DNA of 64,000 nt, taken from contig NZ_SMRP01000001.1 in NCBI RefSeq assembly GCF_004353915.1, positions 182,553-246,552 on the forward strand, given 5' to 3'. Of the stretch, positions 8,269 through 16,761 are shown piece by piece. The translations under genes were made by a program, and so were the position numbers. The notes beneath the pieces were generated by a model, which was given only the letters and a program-made list of their open reading frames with translations, made no database searches and was not told where the DNA came from. Numbering within the stretch: position 1 is the first letter of the stretch; every line of letters begins with the position of its first letter. Source of the DNA: Paraburkholderia silviterrae (GTDB lineage: Bacteria > Pseudomonadota > Gammaproteobacteria > Burkholderiales > Burkholderiaceae).

Positions 8269-9345
8269 ATGATTGATGGTCTGCCGGTTTTAGATGCGGT
8301 CATTCATGCATACAACATGGATGCCGCCAATTTCGCTAATCGCTTCGCCGCGCCGTTATGCGATCTCGTCTATGGGTCGGTATTGGCCACAGCGAAGCCC
8401 GGATACGCGCCGACGAGAGCACAGTTCTATCGTGACTGGTCCATCAAAGAGGCGGTTGACCAGGTCTTCGTCGAAAGTGACACCGATCTCGCCGTCTATC
8501 ATGTTCTGCCCATCTTCTCCTTCAAGGATGGGTTATGCAGCCTGGACAAGGCGATTGAAGCCCAGGCGCGATGGCAGAATCGGATGATCACCTACTGCGG
8601 TGTCGATCCGATGACCGGAAGGGCCGCACTTGATGAGCTCGAGCGCCAGGTCGAATTGCTGCGTCCGGTCGGACTTAAGCTCTATCCGAACAGTTGGGTT
8701 GGCAGCGAAATACGCGGATGGAAAATGGACGACCCGGAGATCGCGTTCCCGCTGTTTGAACGGGCCGAGAAACTGGGGGTCAAGGTTGTTGCTATCCATA
8801 AGGCATTGCCACTCGGCCCTGTACCGATGGAGCATTACAAGGTGGACGATATCGACCGGGCATGCATGGCATTCCCGGGCCTGAATTTCGAAATCGTCCA
8901 TGGAGGTATGGCGTTCCTCGAGGAAACGGCGTGGCAGCTTGCGCGGTTTGAAAATGTATACGTGAATCTGGAAATTACCAGCGCTCTGGCGGCAAACCGC
9001 CCGGCGGCATTTCTTCATGCGATGGCCGCTCTGATCGGCCCTGGAGGGCAACACGCCATCGAGCGTATCGTGTGGGGTACCGGCGCCATGGCGTTTCACC
9101 CACAGCCGCTGCTTGAGGCATTCGTACGCGAATTTGCGTTCCCCGAAGCGCTGATCGAGGGCGCCGGACTCCCGCAACTCGATCTGGCAGCCAAGCGCGC
9201 AATCCTGTTTGACAACTATGCGCGCATGACGGGCCTCGATCTCCAGGCGCGCCTTGCCGCTACGCGCGACGATGAATTCGCGCTCCGGCGACCAAACGGG
9301 CCGCTTGCGCCGTTCTCAACCGTGCTGGAGTTTTCCAATGCCTGA
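8269..9345 (+). CDS. Amidohydrolase family protein (amidohydrolase-2 type)
   Basis: This 358-residue TIM-barrel amidohydrolase resembles the decarboxylase/hydrolase branch of the family. Conserved-looking elements are 'GLKLYPNSW' near residue 140, 'VVAIHKALPLGPVP' with a metal-type His near 170, 'FEIVHGGMAF' with a second His near 210, and 'ERIVWGTGAM' near 265, where an Asp is more usual than Thr. The N-terminal HxH is not obvious (DAVIHAYN), so metal binding may differ from classical members. AGGAGAT precedes the ATG. It is the first gene after promoter 8176-8239 and overlaps the next gene by 8 nt, so the three genes to 10554 form one translation-coupled unit. The substrate is unknown. Confidence 0.8.
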   Translation: MIDGLPVLDAVIHAYNMDAANFANRFAAPLCDLVYGSVLATAKPGYAPTRAQFYRDWSIKEAVDQVFVESDTDLAVYHVLPIFSFKDGLCSLDKAIEAQARWQNRMITYCGVDPMTGRAALDELERQVELLRPVGLKLYPNSWVGSEIRGWKMDDPEIAFPLFERAEKLGVKVVAIHKALPLGPVPMEHYKVDDIDRACMAFPGLNFEIVHGGMAFLEETAWQLARFENVYVNLEITSALAANRPAAFLHAMAALIGPGGQHAIERIVWGTGAMAFHPQPLLEAFVREFAFPEALIEGAGLPQLDLAAKRAILFDNYARMTGLDLQARLAATRDDEFALRRPNGPLAPFSTVLEFSNA

Positions 9346-9676
9346 CACCACCGCAATTCAAACCATGCTCGACCGGGTGGTCGATCCCTGCTCGATTGCG
9401 ACAGGCGTTCCAATCAGCCTGACCGACATGGGAATGGTTCAGAAAGTAAGGCTGGACGAAGACGGCGTCGCACACATTGAGTTGCGCTTGACTAGTCCAG
9501 TCTGCTGGCAAGCAGCCAACATCATTGCGCAGGTGGAAAAGGTGGTGGCGCGCGCTCCTGGCGTCAGCAAGGTCATCTGCACAGTCGATCCCGCATCGGA
9601 ATGGCTTCCTGACATGATGGCATCAGGCCCCCGCGCCGAATTGCGCCGGCTGCGCCCGACGGGAGTATTGTCATGA
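9338..9676 (+). CDS. MIP18/DUF59 (PaaD-like) metal-sulfur assembly protein
   Basis: The 112-residue protein has the MIP18/DUF59 pattern: an N-terminal helix, 'GVPISLTDMGMVQKVRLD', then 'LRLTSPVCWQA' with the single family Cys near residue 57, and 'VSKVICTVDP'. Members such as SufT and PaaD help insert Fe-S clusters into particular targets. Its ATG lies inside the end of the amidohydrolase gene, and its stop overlaps the next ATG (ATGA). Such tight coupling suggests that it matures or assists a specific enzyme of this pathway. No Fe-S enzyme is recognisable in the island, so the client is unclear. Confidence 0.8.
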   Translation: MPDTTAIQTMLDRVVDPCSIATGVPISLTDMGMVQKVRLDEDGVAHIELRLTSPVCWQAANIIAQVEKVVARAPGVSKVICTVDPASEWLPDMMASGPRAELRRLRPTGVLS

Positions 9677-10554
9677 ACACCGTCGCCACCAGTGAGCAGA
9701 TTTGGCGTGTGCCTCCGGTCGAAGTGGTGCATCGCGACCGGTATGTCGATGTCGACGGCATGCGAACTCACTATCTTGATGCTGGCGATGGGCCTGCGAT
9801 CGTGCTGCTGCATAGCGGCGAGTTCGGCGGCGGAGCCGAGACGAGCTGGGAATACCTCATGCCTGCGCTCGCCCGCCATTTCCGCGTAATTGCCCCCGAC
9901 TGGCTGGGCTTCGGCAAGACTGCCAAGATTCATGATTTCGATAGCAAGCGCAACCGGATGCTGTCACACATGGTGCGTTTCATCGAGGTAATGGCGCTGG
10001 AAAAAGCTCATTTTGTCGGGAATTCAATGGGGGCAACCTATCTGCTCCAGATGGCGGCCGAAACGCCGTGCCGTTTGCCAGTCGATCGCCTCGTCGCAAT
10101 TAGCGGCGGTGGTTTCATTCCTGACAATGAGGAGCGCCGCCGCCTACTCGACTATGACGGCAGCGAGGAAGCCATGAGTGGTCTCCTCGCTGCGATATTT
10201 GAAGACCCCGTTTGGTATCGTGACCGTGATTACGTTCGCCGTCGCCATGCACTTAGTATCGCACCCGGAGCATGGGAGGCGATCGCAGCGGCACGTTTTC
10301 GTTCGCCCCAAGCACCCGTTCGCAGTGAGTTCGGCGGCGCCGATCGTACCCCGTACGAAAATATATCAGCAAAAACGCTCATTATTGCCGGCGACCGGGA
10401 CAGGCTACGGCTTCCGGGATTTGCTGATGACCTCGCTGCGCGAATTCCTGGCGCCAAGGCCTCCGTACTCGAGAATGCAGGACATTGCCCCAATATCGAG
10501 CAGGCCGCCAAGGTCGGCAAACTAATCATCGAATTTTTAACGGCCGATACCTGA
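9673..10554 (+). CDS. Alpha/beta hydrolase (MhpC/BphD-like)
   Basis: This 293-residue alpha/beta hydrolase shows an oxyanion region 'LLHSGEFGGG' near residue 45, nucleophile elbow GNSMGA near 115, acid GDRDRL near 240 and His in 'NAGHCPN' near 270. The Ser-Asp-His set and the H-S-G-x-x-G loop resemble meta-cleavage product hydrolases, which break C-C bonds after aromatic ring opening. Ester hydrolysis is the alternative. Its ATG overlaps the preceding TGA. With the gentisate-type dioxygenase at 16762 it may complete ring fission, but gentisate pathways normally use isomerase and fumarylpyruvate hydrolase, which are absent, so the product may be unusual. Confidence 0.87.
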   Translation: MNTVATSEQIWRVPPVEVVHRDRYVDVDGMRTHYLDAGDGPAIVLLHSGEFGGGAETSWEYLMPALARHFRVIAPDWLGFGKTAKIHDFDSKRNRMLSHMVRFIEVMALEKAHFVGNSMGATYLLQMAAETPCRLPVDRLVAISGGGFIPDNEERRRLLDYDGSEEAMSGLLAAIFEDPVWYRDRDYVRRRHALSIAPGAWEAIAAARFRSPQAPVRSEFGGADRTPYENISAKTLIIAGDRDRLRLPGFADDLAARIPGAKASVLENAGHCPNIEQAAKVGKLIIEFLTADT

Positions 10555-10654
10555 ATATTCAATTTAGCGCGCCGTGAGTCGGCAATTCGACTCTGGAAAC
10601 GAGTAGCCAGAAGCATCTTTGCTCTTTCACCGCGCCGGCCTTACGAGAGGTCCT

Positions 10655-11503
10655 ATGTCCACTACCGCTACGATCGGGCCTGCGCAGCACCGCCCCATCG
10701 CTTTCCGCTCCCGTGGCCTTAGCCATGGCTATATCACGCGGTTAATGAGTCCGAGTGATCTAGGTCGGATCCTGAAGCCCTTCGTCTTTCTCGATCTTTT
10801 TGATAATCGCGGCGACAACTTCCCGACCTTCGGCCTGCATCCTCATTCGGGGTTGGCTACGCTAACCTACGTGGCCGAAGGCACCGTCCGCTACGAGGAC
10901 ACAAACAACGCGACCGGTATCCTCGGTGCCGGAGGCGTCGAGTGGATGCGCGCGGGCAAGGGCGTGTGGCATGCGGGAGGCTCGGGTGATCCGGGCCATA
11001 CGCGCGGCTTCCAGCTATGGATTGCACTCCCCCCGGAACTGGAGCTCGGCCCATCGGAAAGCATCTATCAGAGCGCAGCCGACATTCCGCGAATCGGACC
11101 TGCCCGGCTGCTGCTTGGGGAACATGACGGTGCCAAAAACTCGATTGCCGCACCAGCGGCGATTAATTATCTGGCAGTTACGCTCAAGGCAGGCGAACAC
11201 TGGTGCTATCAGCCGCCATCGGGGCACTCTGTCCTCTGGCTAGCCATGGGTAAAGGGCGAGTCTCTATCCCCGGCCCAGACGTTTTGGAGCCTGGAGAAA
11301 TCATTGCCTTCGAACCCGGTGAGGCACCCGTGGATTTCCTGACTACGGAGGACGCAGAGTTCGTAATCGGCTCCGCTGCCCCGCACCCCTATGACCTCGT
11401 GCTCGGCCATTACTCAGTCCACACTTCAGCCCAAGCTTTGATGGTTGGTGAGGCTGAGATCCAGCACATCAGGAGACGCCTCGTTGAGCAAGGACGGCTT
11501 TGA
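10655..11503 (+). CDS. Pirin family protein
   Basis: This 282-residue bicupin pirin has the family's 'GLHPHSGLATLTYV' segment near residue 60, with the HxH metal ligands, and 'GKGVWHAGG' near 105. In human pirin the second motif supplies His plus Glu; here the Glu position is Gly, so the metal site has lost one ligand. Some pirins are quercetin 2,3-dioxygenases, others are regulators. The start follows GAGAGG and drops 12 leader codons of the longer frame. It lies 100 nt downstream of the alpha/beta hydrolase on the same strand and may be a distal gene of that operon. A dioxygenase role is possible but weakened by the altered ligand. Confidence 0.85.
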   Translation: MSTTATIGPAQHRPIAFRSRGLSHGYITRLMSPSDLGRILKPFVFLDLFDNRGDNFPTFGLHPHSGLATLTYVAEGTVRYEDTNNATGILGAGGVEWMRAGKGVWHAGGSGDPGHTRGFQLWIALPPELELGPSESIYQSAADIPRIGPARLLLGEHDGAKNSIAAPAAINYLAVTLKAGEHWCYQPPSGHSVLWLAMGKGRVSIPGPDVLEPGEIIAFEPGEAPVDFLTTEDAEFVIGSAAPHPYDLVLGHYSVHTSAQALMVGEAEIQHIRRRLVEQGRL

Positions 11504-11675
11504 GCACACCTCCGCCGAGAGATGCCGGTTTGCAACTCGTGACCGCACAAGAGGCTAGTCACGAGTGAAAACATTCTTCTGTTGCAGTTCAAACCATGAT
11601 TCCCTCTGCTCTGGATAACGTATGTTTCGTCGCATAGTGGCGGGAAATCACGCAAATTAGAAATTGGTGGTCAAT

Positions 11676-12173
11676 ATGACTATTGGAAAGCAAGAGTATC
11701 GGGACGCAATGGCAAGGTTCGCGGCGGCCGTCAATGTTATTACTACTGGCGGCAAAGCGGGGCTTGCTGGCTTTACCGCATCCGCGGTCTGCAGTGTGAC
11801 AGATGACCCCCCAACGCTTCTGGTTTGTGCAAACCGTAGAAACGATTCGTATTCTATTTTTAAGGAGAACATGGTTCTTTGCGTCAACACGCTTACTCCT
11901 TCGCTTGAGGGACATTCAGCGCTATTCGCTGGTGGCACAGCGGAGGTCAAGAAGACCCGGTTTAATACAGTGAAGTGGCATGCACTACAAAACGGCGCTC
12001 CGGTGCTCGATGGAGCGGCGATCGCGTTCGACTGTCGTATCGACCGAATCATTGAGACAGATACTCACGATGTATTCCTTTGCGTCGTCGATGCAATTGA
12101 GCTTGGCGAATCTGATGCGAGTTTGATTTACTATAAACGTCAGTATCACCACCTCATTGGCGATGTCATGTGA
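11676..12173 (+). CDS. Flavin reductase (HpaC/DszD-like, FMN-binding split barrel)
   Basis: This 165-residue flavin reductase domain protein uses NAD(P)H to reduce free FMN or FAD for partner monooxygenases. Family motifs are 'GFTASAVCSVTDDPP' near residue 35, 'LLVCANR', 'VLDGAAIAFDCRI' near 110, and 'HDVFLCVVDAIEL' with 'LIYYKRQYHHL' near the end. A TTG 12 nt further upstream could also start the frame, but GGTGG is better spaced for the ATG at 11676. It is the only flavin reductase in the island. It is therefore the likely electron supplier for the LLM monooxygenases at 5195-6322 and 15281-16654, forming two-component systems (inference). Confidence 0.92.
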   Translation: MTIGKQEYRDAMARFAAAVNVITTGGKAGLAGFTASAVCSVTDDPPTLLVCANRRNDSYSIFKENMVLCVNTLTPSLEGHSALFAGGTAEVKKTRFNTVKWHALQNGAPVLDGAAIAFDCRIDRIIETDTHDVFLCVVDAIELGESDASLIYYKRQYHHLIGDVM

Positions 12174-12423
12174 AATGCCCTAACGTTTTTCAAGCCATCT
12201 TCGCTGGAGATATCGCTCTTATAATGAATACGCCTATCGTCCGGGATCATGGAGTGTAGATCCTCCCGCACTGAGGAAACCTGAGTTTTCATCGCATTGA
12301 TCAAGTCGAAAGACGCAACAATCGACAATATCTGATAGCAAGCGTGATTCGAAAGCATCGCGCTGCATGGCACAGATCGCCGACTACGATTTCAGCGTGC
12401 CGACGTAACGGAGGAGACAGCTG

Positions 12424-12615
12424 ATGGACATCCTTGAACTAGCCATTGCCTCGGGCTTGCAAGTCACGCTCGATGGCCGCATCGGCATGCAGGAGTACAA
12501 GAGCGTCTATGGTTCGTTGCAGGCATTACTGCGCTTCGCCGATGCGGTAATGTGCACGACCCCAACCGTTGCGAATCGCCCGGGGATGACCGAACCAGAA
12601 GGACAATCCGGTTAA
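12424..12615 (+). CDS. Small hypothetical protein
   Basis: This 63-residue protein has an excellent ribosome site (GGAGGAG, 8 nt before ATG). The first 42 residues look like a compact helical protein (MDILELAIASGLQV ... 'LQALLRFADAV'), followed by a low-complexity tail. I do not recognise a function. The neighbours are a flavin reductase 250 nt upstream and a convergent BON-domain gene. The roughly 260 nt after it hold nothing recognisable. Confidence 0.6.
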   Translation: MDILELAIASGLQVTLDGRIGMQEYKSVYGSLQALLRFADAVMCTTPTVANRPGMTEPEGQSG

Positions 12616-12879
12616 TTGGATAATGAACAACAGCATCGTGTGCTGCCGCGCCCCCGGCACCGTCCTTAGACGCTCCGCCACACGCGAACGTATCGCCGAA
12701 CGCAGTGGCACCGCAAAGGCATGGCGCCGATTCGGCATGTTCACGACGCACCCGGGAAAGCCCCAACGATTGTGGGTCCAGGCGCTACGATCGGGCACTC
12801 CTGTCGCCCAGCAAGCTTTAGGAAGTTAACGACCGTCCGGGTGGCTCTCGATGCTTAACGATACCCAGACGGTTCAACT

Positions 12880-13218
12880 TCATTGACCGGGCTGACGGAT
12901 TGTTATAGCGTTTTTCACCGAGGTCACACCACTTACCGTCTGGGCGACCTCACCGGCCCGCTCAATTTGCGACTGGTCTCTGACAAAGCCTGCAAGCGTC
13001 ACTGCTCCATTCTTCACACGCACCGAGATGGTCGGCACGTCGAGAATCTTCGCCTTCAACAGCGCCACGCGCACTTGCTTCGAAAGTGCGCGGTCGGCTG
13101 CCCTACTCGCCTTGGTCGATTGAGGCACCGGATTAGAAGCCACGTCGGTCTGTGCATACACACCCATTGACGCGGACGTGAGAAGGGAAAATGCCAAAAT
13201 CCTGAACGTATATTTCAT
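12880..13218 (-). CDS. BON-domain periplasmic protein
   Basis: This 112-residue secreted protein has a signal peptide at residues 1-22 (MKYTFRILAFSLLTSASMGVYA, cleavage after YA), a short linker and one BON domain from about residue 42 to 110 ('VRVALLKAKIL ... VRVKNGAVTLAGFV ... VKNAITI'). BON proteins (OsmY type) bind membranes or stabilise the envelope under stress. AGGAG precedes the ATG. It stands alone between the small hypothetical gene and a porin, with a perfect inverted repeat at 13309-13328 about 90 nt upstream. It is probably a general envelope gene, not part of the catabolic pathway. Confidence 0.88.
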   Translation of the reverse strand: MKYTFRILAFSLLTSASMGVYAQTDVASNPVPQSTKASRAADRALSKQVRVALLKAKILDVPTISVRVKNGAVTLAGFVRDQSQIERAGEVAQTVSGVTSVKNAITIRQPGQ

Positions 13219-13308
13219 CTATAATTCTCCTAATTGAAATCGGAAGCGTGCAATCTCACTCTCCTCAACTTCCACGTAACGTCACCGCGTAGCCCCCACG
13301 TTTCTCGA

Positions 13309-13328
13309 CGTTCCGAAACGTCGGAACG
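13309..13328. repeat. 7-bp perfect inverted repeat
   Basis: CGTTCCG and CGGAACG flank a 6-nt spacer, about 90 nt upstream of the BON gene start and downstream of the porin stop. There is no T-run, so an operator is more likely than an intrinsic terminator. Confidence 0.4.
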
Positions 13329-13399
13329 CCGATACAGACATGACACACTCGACAGACGTACGGTTGCACGACGTGTCCGTGTCCTAGTGCCTTCTCAAG

Positions 13400-14464
13400 C
13401 TAGAACATATGCATGATGCCCACATATCCACCTTGCTGATTGTGTCCTTGTTCAGGCGGAGAATCCTGCGTCTCTACGGGGAATGCAGCATTGGCACCGT
13501 TGAACATCGCGCCAACTGTCGCGTAAATAAACGTACTCTTGGAGAGGTTGTACGTTGCACCCAAAGCACCAAGATTGGCAGTTCCACCACCGTGATTGAC
13601 ATTGGTATGGTACCAGGCCGCCTGGAGCTGAAGCGCCGGATTTAACTGATATGTCACGCCAACCCACTCCTGATTCGCTCGCGTTGCACCTACGCTGTTC
13701 ATCGAGTCGACGACAGTATCCGATCCCGAAGAAACCAACTGCTGGTAGCCAGTGTAAAATTTCCACGCCTGCAGCTGGTAAGTGATGCCGGCCATATACT
13801 GTCTCGAGTTGGAGTACAGTCCCGAGAATCTCCCGTTCGCGTCTCGGCGCTCGTCATAGTCTCCGTACGCACTGAAATCGCCCAAAGAATATCTGGCGCT
13901 TACGCCAAATGTCCGCGACGCCTGAAAGTTACCAGCGGTATTCCCGAAACCGTTCTGCACCCGGAAATAGAGACCGTGTATATCCGGAGAATTGTAGGTA
14001 AGAGCGTTCAAGGCCTGCCCAGTTCCGCGGTACCTCGAAAAGTTGAGGACACTGGTCTGCTGCGCGACAAACGGATCGAGGTACCACTCCGTCTCGTCCG
14101 ACAAGACCATCGCACGACCAGCCCACAAACTGCCGTAGGTGTCGTTCGAAACACCGACATACGCATAACGATTCCAGAGCGCATCCCCAATTACCTGGCC
14201 GGTCCCCTGAAGGAACATATCTTCCATTTTGAAGACTATTTTCGTCCCTGCGCCGATATCTTCCTGGCCCGCAATATCAAGAAAGCTTGCCCCGTACTGA
14301 TTGCTGCCGAACCGGAAAGCGCTTTTGCTGCCATTTGGCGTCGCAACGTTGGTGATGTAGTCGAGACCGGCTGCCACACGCCCGTACAACGTGACAGAAT
14401 TTTGGGCATGTACGGTGCAGACACCAAATGAGGTCAAGATCGCACAAACAAGCTTTTTTTTCAT
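13400..14464 (-). CDS. Gram-negative porin (Burkholderia OpcP/OmpC type)
   Basis: This 354-residue outer membrane porin has a signal peptide to AHA near residue 21, an early SVTLYGRVAAGLDY segment, alternating beta-strands and a C-terminal aromatic residue (IMHMF) as needed for BamA recognition. Trimeric porins of this family let small hydrophilic solutes into the periplasm. AGGAGGAGAT precedes the ATG. It lies inside the catabolic island and may help the substrate cross the outer membrane. No copy of the LysR-type promoter was found directly upstream. Confidence 0.92.
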   Translation of the reverse strand: MKKKLVCAILTSFGVCTVHAQNSVTLYGRVAAGLDYITNVATPNGSKSAFRFGSNQYGASFLDIAGQEDIGAGTKIVFKMEDMFLQGTGQVIGDALWNRYAYVGVSNDTYGSLWAGRAMVLSDETEWYLDPFVAQQTSVLNFSRYRGTGQALNALTYNSPDIHGLYFRVQNGFGNTAGNFQASRTFGVSARYSLGDFSAYGDYDERRDANGRFSGLYSNSRQYMAGITYQLQAWKFYTGYQQLVSSGSDTVVDSMNSVGATRANQEWVGVTYQLNPALQLQAAWYHTNVNHGGGTANLGALGATYNLSKSTFIYATVGAMFNGANAAFPVETQDSPPEQGHNQQGGYVGIMHMF

Positions 14465-14732
14465 ATTTATCTCCTCCTAATATAGGACTTTGATATGTAT
14501 AATTCCAACGACGTAGGGATCACATCAAAAGCCGTTTGAGCGTGATCCTCTGCCCCTTCTCCAGAGGGTTTTTAAAACTCGCATAGAATTTATTGCTGCA
14601 GCTCAAAAGAAGATCGTTCGTCCACGCCCAAGCATAGATAGCCACTCTCATCCCATATTCCTCTTGAGAGAGTTCGCTTGTTGTGTTGCTCGAATTTGTG
14701 CCGCGGAGGCTGGCTCGCTGAACTTTCCGACG

Positions 14733-14800
14733 TCAGGCGACCTTGAGTGCCCCGCTATCCATATAGACGATTTCGCCTGCGAGCAGGGCACCCCTGCATT
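14733..14800 (-). pseudogene. Deletion remnant of the NTF2-like gene (copy of 489-995)
   Basis: The last 21 or so codons of the NTF2-like protein are repeated here (CRGALLAGEIVYMDSGALKV versus CRDALLVGEIVYMDSGALKV) with the same stop. They are fused directly to the copy of the gene's own ribosome site and start region (GGAGACAAAAATG), and codons 2 to about 146 are gone. The ATG is out of frame with the tail, so no NTF2-like product is possible. Promoter copy B lies just upstream. Confidence 0.85.
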
Positions 14801-14879
14801 TTTGTCTCCTTCTTATAGTCATCAACTCATTAGCCCACCACTAGCTTTCAAGCCTATGCGTGCCAGTCCATAGCGCATA

Positions 14880-14943
14880 AGCTAATCCCGTCGATATATC
14901 GCGTCCAACGGCAAATGCAGATGAGACGATCGAATCTTGTGAA
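14880..14943 (-). promoter_or_regulatory. LysR-type promoter B (in front of the NTF2-like remnant)
   Basis: This is almost the same sequence as promoter A: box TTCACAAGATTCGAT (14929-14943), -35 TTGGAC (14903-14908), 17-nt spacer, -10-like TTAGCT (14880-14885). It reads into a broken gene, away from LLM2. With promoter D it forms a divergent pair, so it may still affect D by sharing bound regulator. Confidence 0.75.
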
Positions 14944-15119
14944 CGCTCATTGGCCCACGTGGTGATATTTCATCGGACGAACGGTCTTGCTTGGCTCCGC
15001 GCCCAATCCTTGTTGCGATACGCCGCATTTTGGTGAAGTTGCTTCGCATTTTCGATCAGGTGGGACGGACTAGCCACCCGGTCAAGGCAAGAATGCGAGT
15101 GAAAGCGCCGACGATCTTC

Positions 15120-15251
15120 ACAACGTTCTCAAAATTAGATCGTGTTATCTGCATTCGCCGTTGGACAGGATGTTACGGCGGCGTAATCTATGCGTCACAA
15201 AGACGTCCCGCCCGAGTCGGGCGTTACCTACGAACGTATAAGCAGAGATCT
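15120..15251 (+). repeat. Promoter-leader repeat, inverted copy of 6338-6469
   Basis: Nearly identical to the region upstream of LLM1, in opposite orientation and about 8.7 kb away. The coding regions downstream are not close copies of each other, so the promoter unit itself has been copied or kept alike. Confidence 0.9.
15126..15189 (+). promoter_or_regulatory. LysR-type promoter D (LLM2)
   Basis: Box TTCTCAAAATTAGAT (15126-15140), CGT, -35 TTGGAC (15161-15166), 17-nt spacer, -10 TAATCT (15184-15189), then a leader of about 85 nt to the LLM2 start. Confidence 0.8.
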
Positions 15252-15280
15252 AGTAGCATAACTGCAGATTGGAGGGTCTC

Positions 15281-16654
15281 ATGACGTCCCAACGTCACAT
15301 CGCTATCAACGCCTTCTACATGGCCTCGCCTACTCAATCCTGGGCGGGAATGTGGCCACACCCGCAGTCGAACGGTGCGCAATACAACAAGCTCAGGTTC
15401 TGGACCGACCTCGCAAAACAGGCAGAGTCAGGATTGATTGACTGCGTCTTCGTTGCCGATGCGCTTGGCGTGCCTGATACCTATGGTGGATCTCCCGATG
15501 CCGCAATCCGTAGTGGCGCACACTTTCCCGCCAACGATCCCATGTTGCTGATTCCAGCCATGGCGTCGGTCACGAAGCATTTGACCTTCGGCGTTACCGG
15601 AAACACTACCTATGAGCCGCCCTATCTCCTTGCCCGCCGTCTTTCGACGCTTGATCAGCTCACTGAAGGCCGTCTGGCGTGGAACATCGTTACAGGCGTG
15701 ATGCCGTCAACCGCAAAAGCAATGGGGCTGGGCGAGATGGTTTCACATGACGCTCGTTACGATGTTGCAGACGAGTATATGGATCTCGTCTACAAACTCT
15801 GGGAAGCCAGTTGGGAAGACGGCGCGGCGATTCGGGACCGTGCCCGAGGAATTTTTGCCGATCCTTCCAAGGTGCATGCGATCCATCATCGCTCCGAGCA
15901 CTTCTCTTGCGACGGCATCCACCTGTGCGAACCGTCGCCCCAGCGCACGCCTTTGCTCTTTTCTGCCGGCGCCTCATCTCGTGGGATTGCCTTCGCCGGT
16001 CGACATGCGGAGTGCAGCTTCATGTCCACCAACAGCATCGAATTCGCAAAGAAAACAACTCAGCGATATCGCGAGGCAGCGGTCGCAGCCGGTCGCACAC
16101 CGGACTCCATCAAAGTGTTCAATGCAGCCACTGTAATCGTCGGCGCGACCGAGGACGAGGCGCGCGATCGGGTCCGGGAATATCAGCGCTACTCGAGTGA
16201 CGAAGGAAACCTCGCAATATTCTCCACGTGGCTCGGGGTGGATTTGTCGCGCTACGATCCCGACGGTCCGATTGACGTGGTAGAAAGCAATGCGGTCCAG
16301 TCCATCGCGGATTCCATGCGGGCGACCGGCGACATGGGCAAGGTTACGTTGCGTGATCTGGCGCGGTTTGCCAATGTTGGTGGAAGAGAGGCGTTCATTG
16401 TTGGCTCGCCTGAGCAGGTCTGTGACACGCTGATCAAATGGCGTGACGAGGCTGACGTCGACGGGTTCAACCTCGTGCGTACCGTCGAGCCAAGTAATCT
16501 TCAGAATTTCATTGAGTTGGTCGTCCCACGCCTTCAGGAACGGGGAGCGTTCAAGACTGCCTACAAGGAAGGCACCATGCGCGAGCAGCTGTTTCCGGAT
16601 GCCGGCCCTCGCTTGCGCGCCGAGCATTATGGAGCGCGATTCCGCTTGGCGTGA
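15281..16654 (+). CDS. LLM-class flavin-dependent monooxygenase (NtaA/SnaA/DszA family)
   Basis: The 457-residue protein is of the larger NtaA/SnaA/DszA/DmoA type, which uses FMNH2 from a separate reductase. Family marks are the start 'IAINAFYMASPTQSWAGMW', 'FVADALGV' near residue 60, 'TTYEPPYLLARRLSTLDQL' near 112, 'GRLAWNIVTG' near 133 and 'LFSAGASSRGIAFAGRHAE' near 230. Relatives act on nitrilotriacetate, sulfones, dimethylsulfide, long alkanes and cyclic ketones. GGAGGG sets the ATG at 15281. It is driven by promoter 15126-15189, a twin of the LLM1 promoter, so both monooxygenases should be induced together. The substrate is unknown. Confidence 0.92.
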   Translation: MTSQRHIAINAFYMASPTQSWAGMWPHPQSNGAQYNKLRFWTDLAKQAESGLIDCVFVADALGVPDTYGGSPDAAIRSGAHFPANDPMLLIPAMASVTKHLTFGVTGNTTYEPPYLLARRLSTLDQLTEGRLAWNIVTGVMPSTAKAMGLGEMVSHDARYDVADEYMDLVYKLWEASWEDGAAIRDRARGIFADPSKVHAIHHRSEHFSCDGIHLCEPSPQRTPLLFSAGASSRGIAFAGRHAECSFMSTNSIEFAKKTTQRYREAAVAAGRTPDSIKVFNAATVIVGATEDEARDRVREYQRYSSDEGNLAIFSTWLGVDLSRYDPDGPIDVVESNAVQSIADSMRATGDMGKVTLRDLARFANVGGREAFIVGSPEQVCDTLIKWRDEADVDGFNLVRTVEPSNLQNFIELVVPRLQERGAFKTAYKEGTMREQLFPDAGPRLRAEHYGARFRLA

Positions 16655-16761
16655 TCTGCTAGAGCACTTCGGCATAGGGGAGAGTATTCGCGTTTCGGCG
16701 CGACTTTCCCAACTCTGGAACGACGCACATCAAGACTGACTCACAGTCCGAGACGCAGAGA

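Noticed and set aside
11586..11639. Possible seventh LysR-type promoter before the flavin reductase (CTGGAT, 17 nt, ATAGTG, with TCTGCTCTGGA shared with promoter E)
   Set aside because: The TC-N9-GA box is missing and the GAT is about 10 nt too close to the -35, so it does not meet the 64-nt layout. It could be a decayed or variant copy.
12616..12879. 67-codon plus-strand frame after the small hypothetical gene
   Set aside because: No ribosome site, Arg-rich random-looking composition and no family resemblance.
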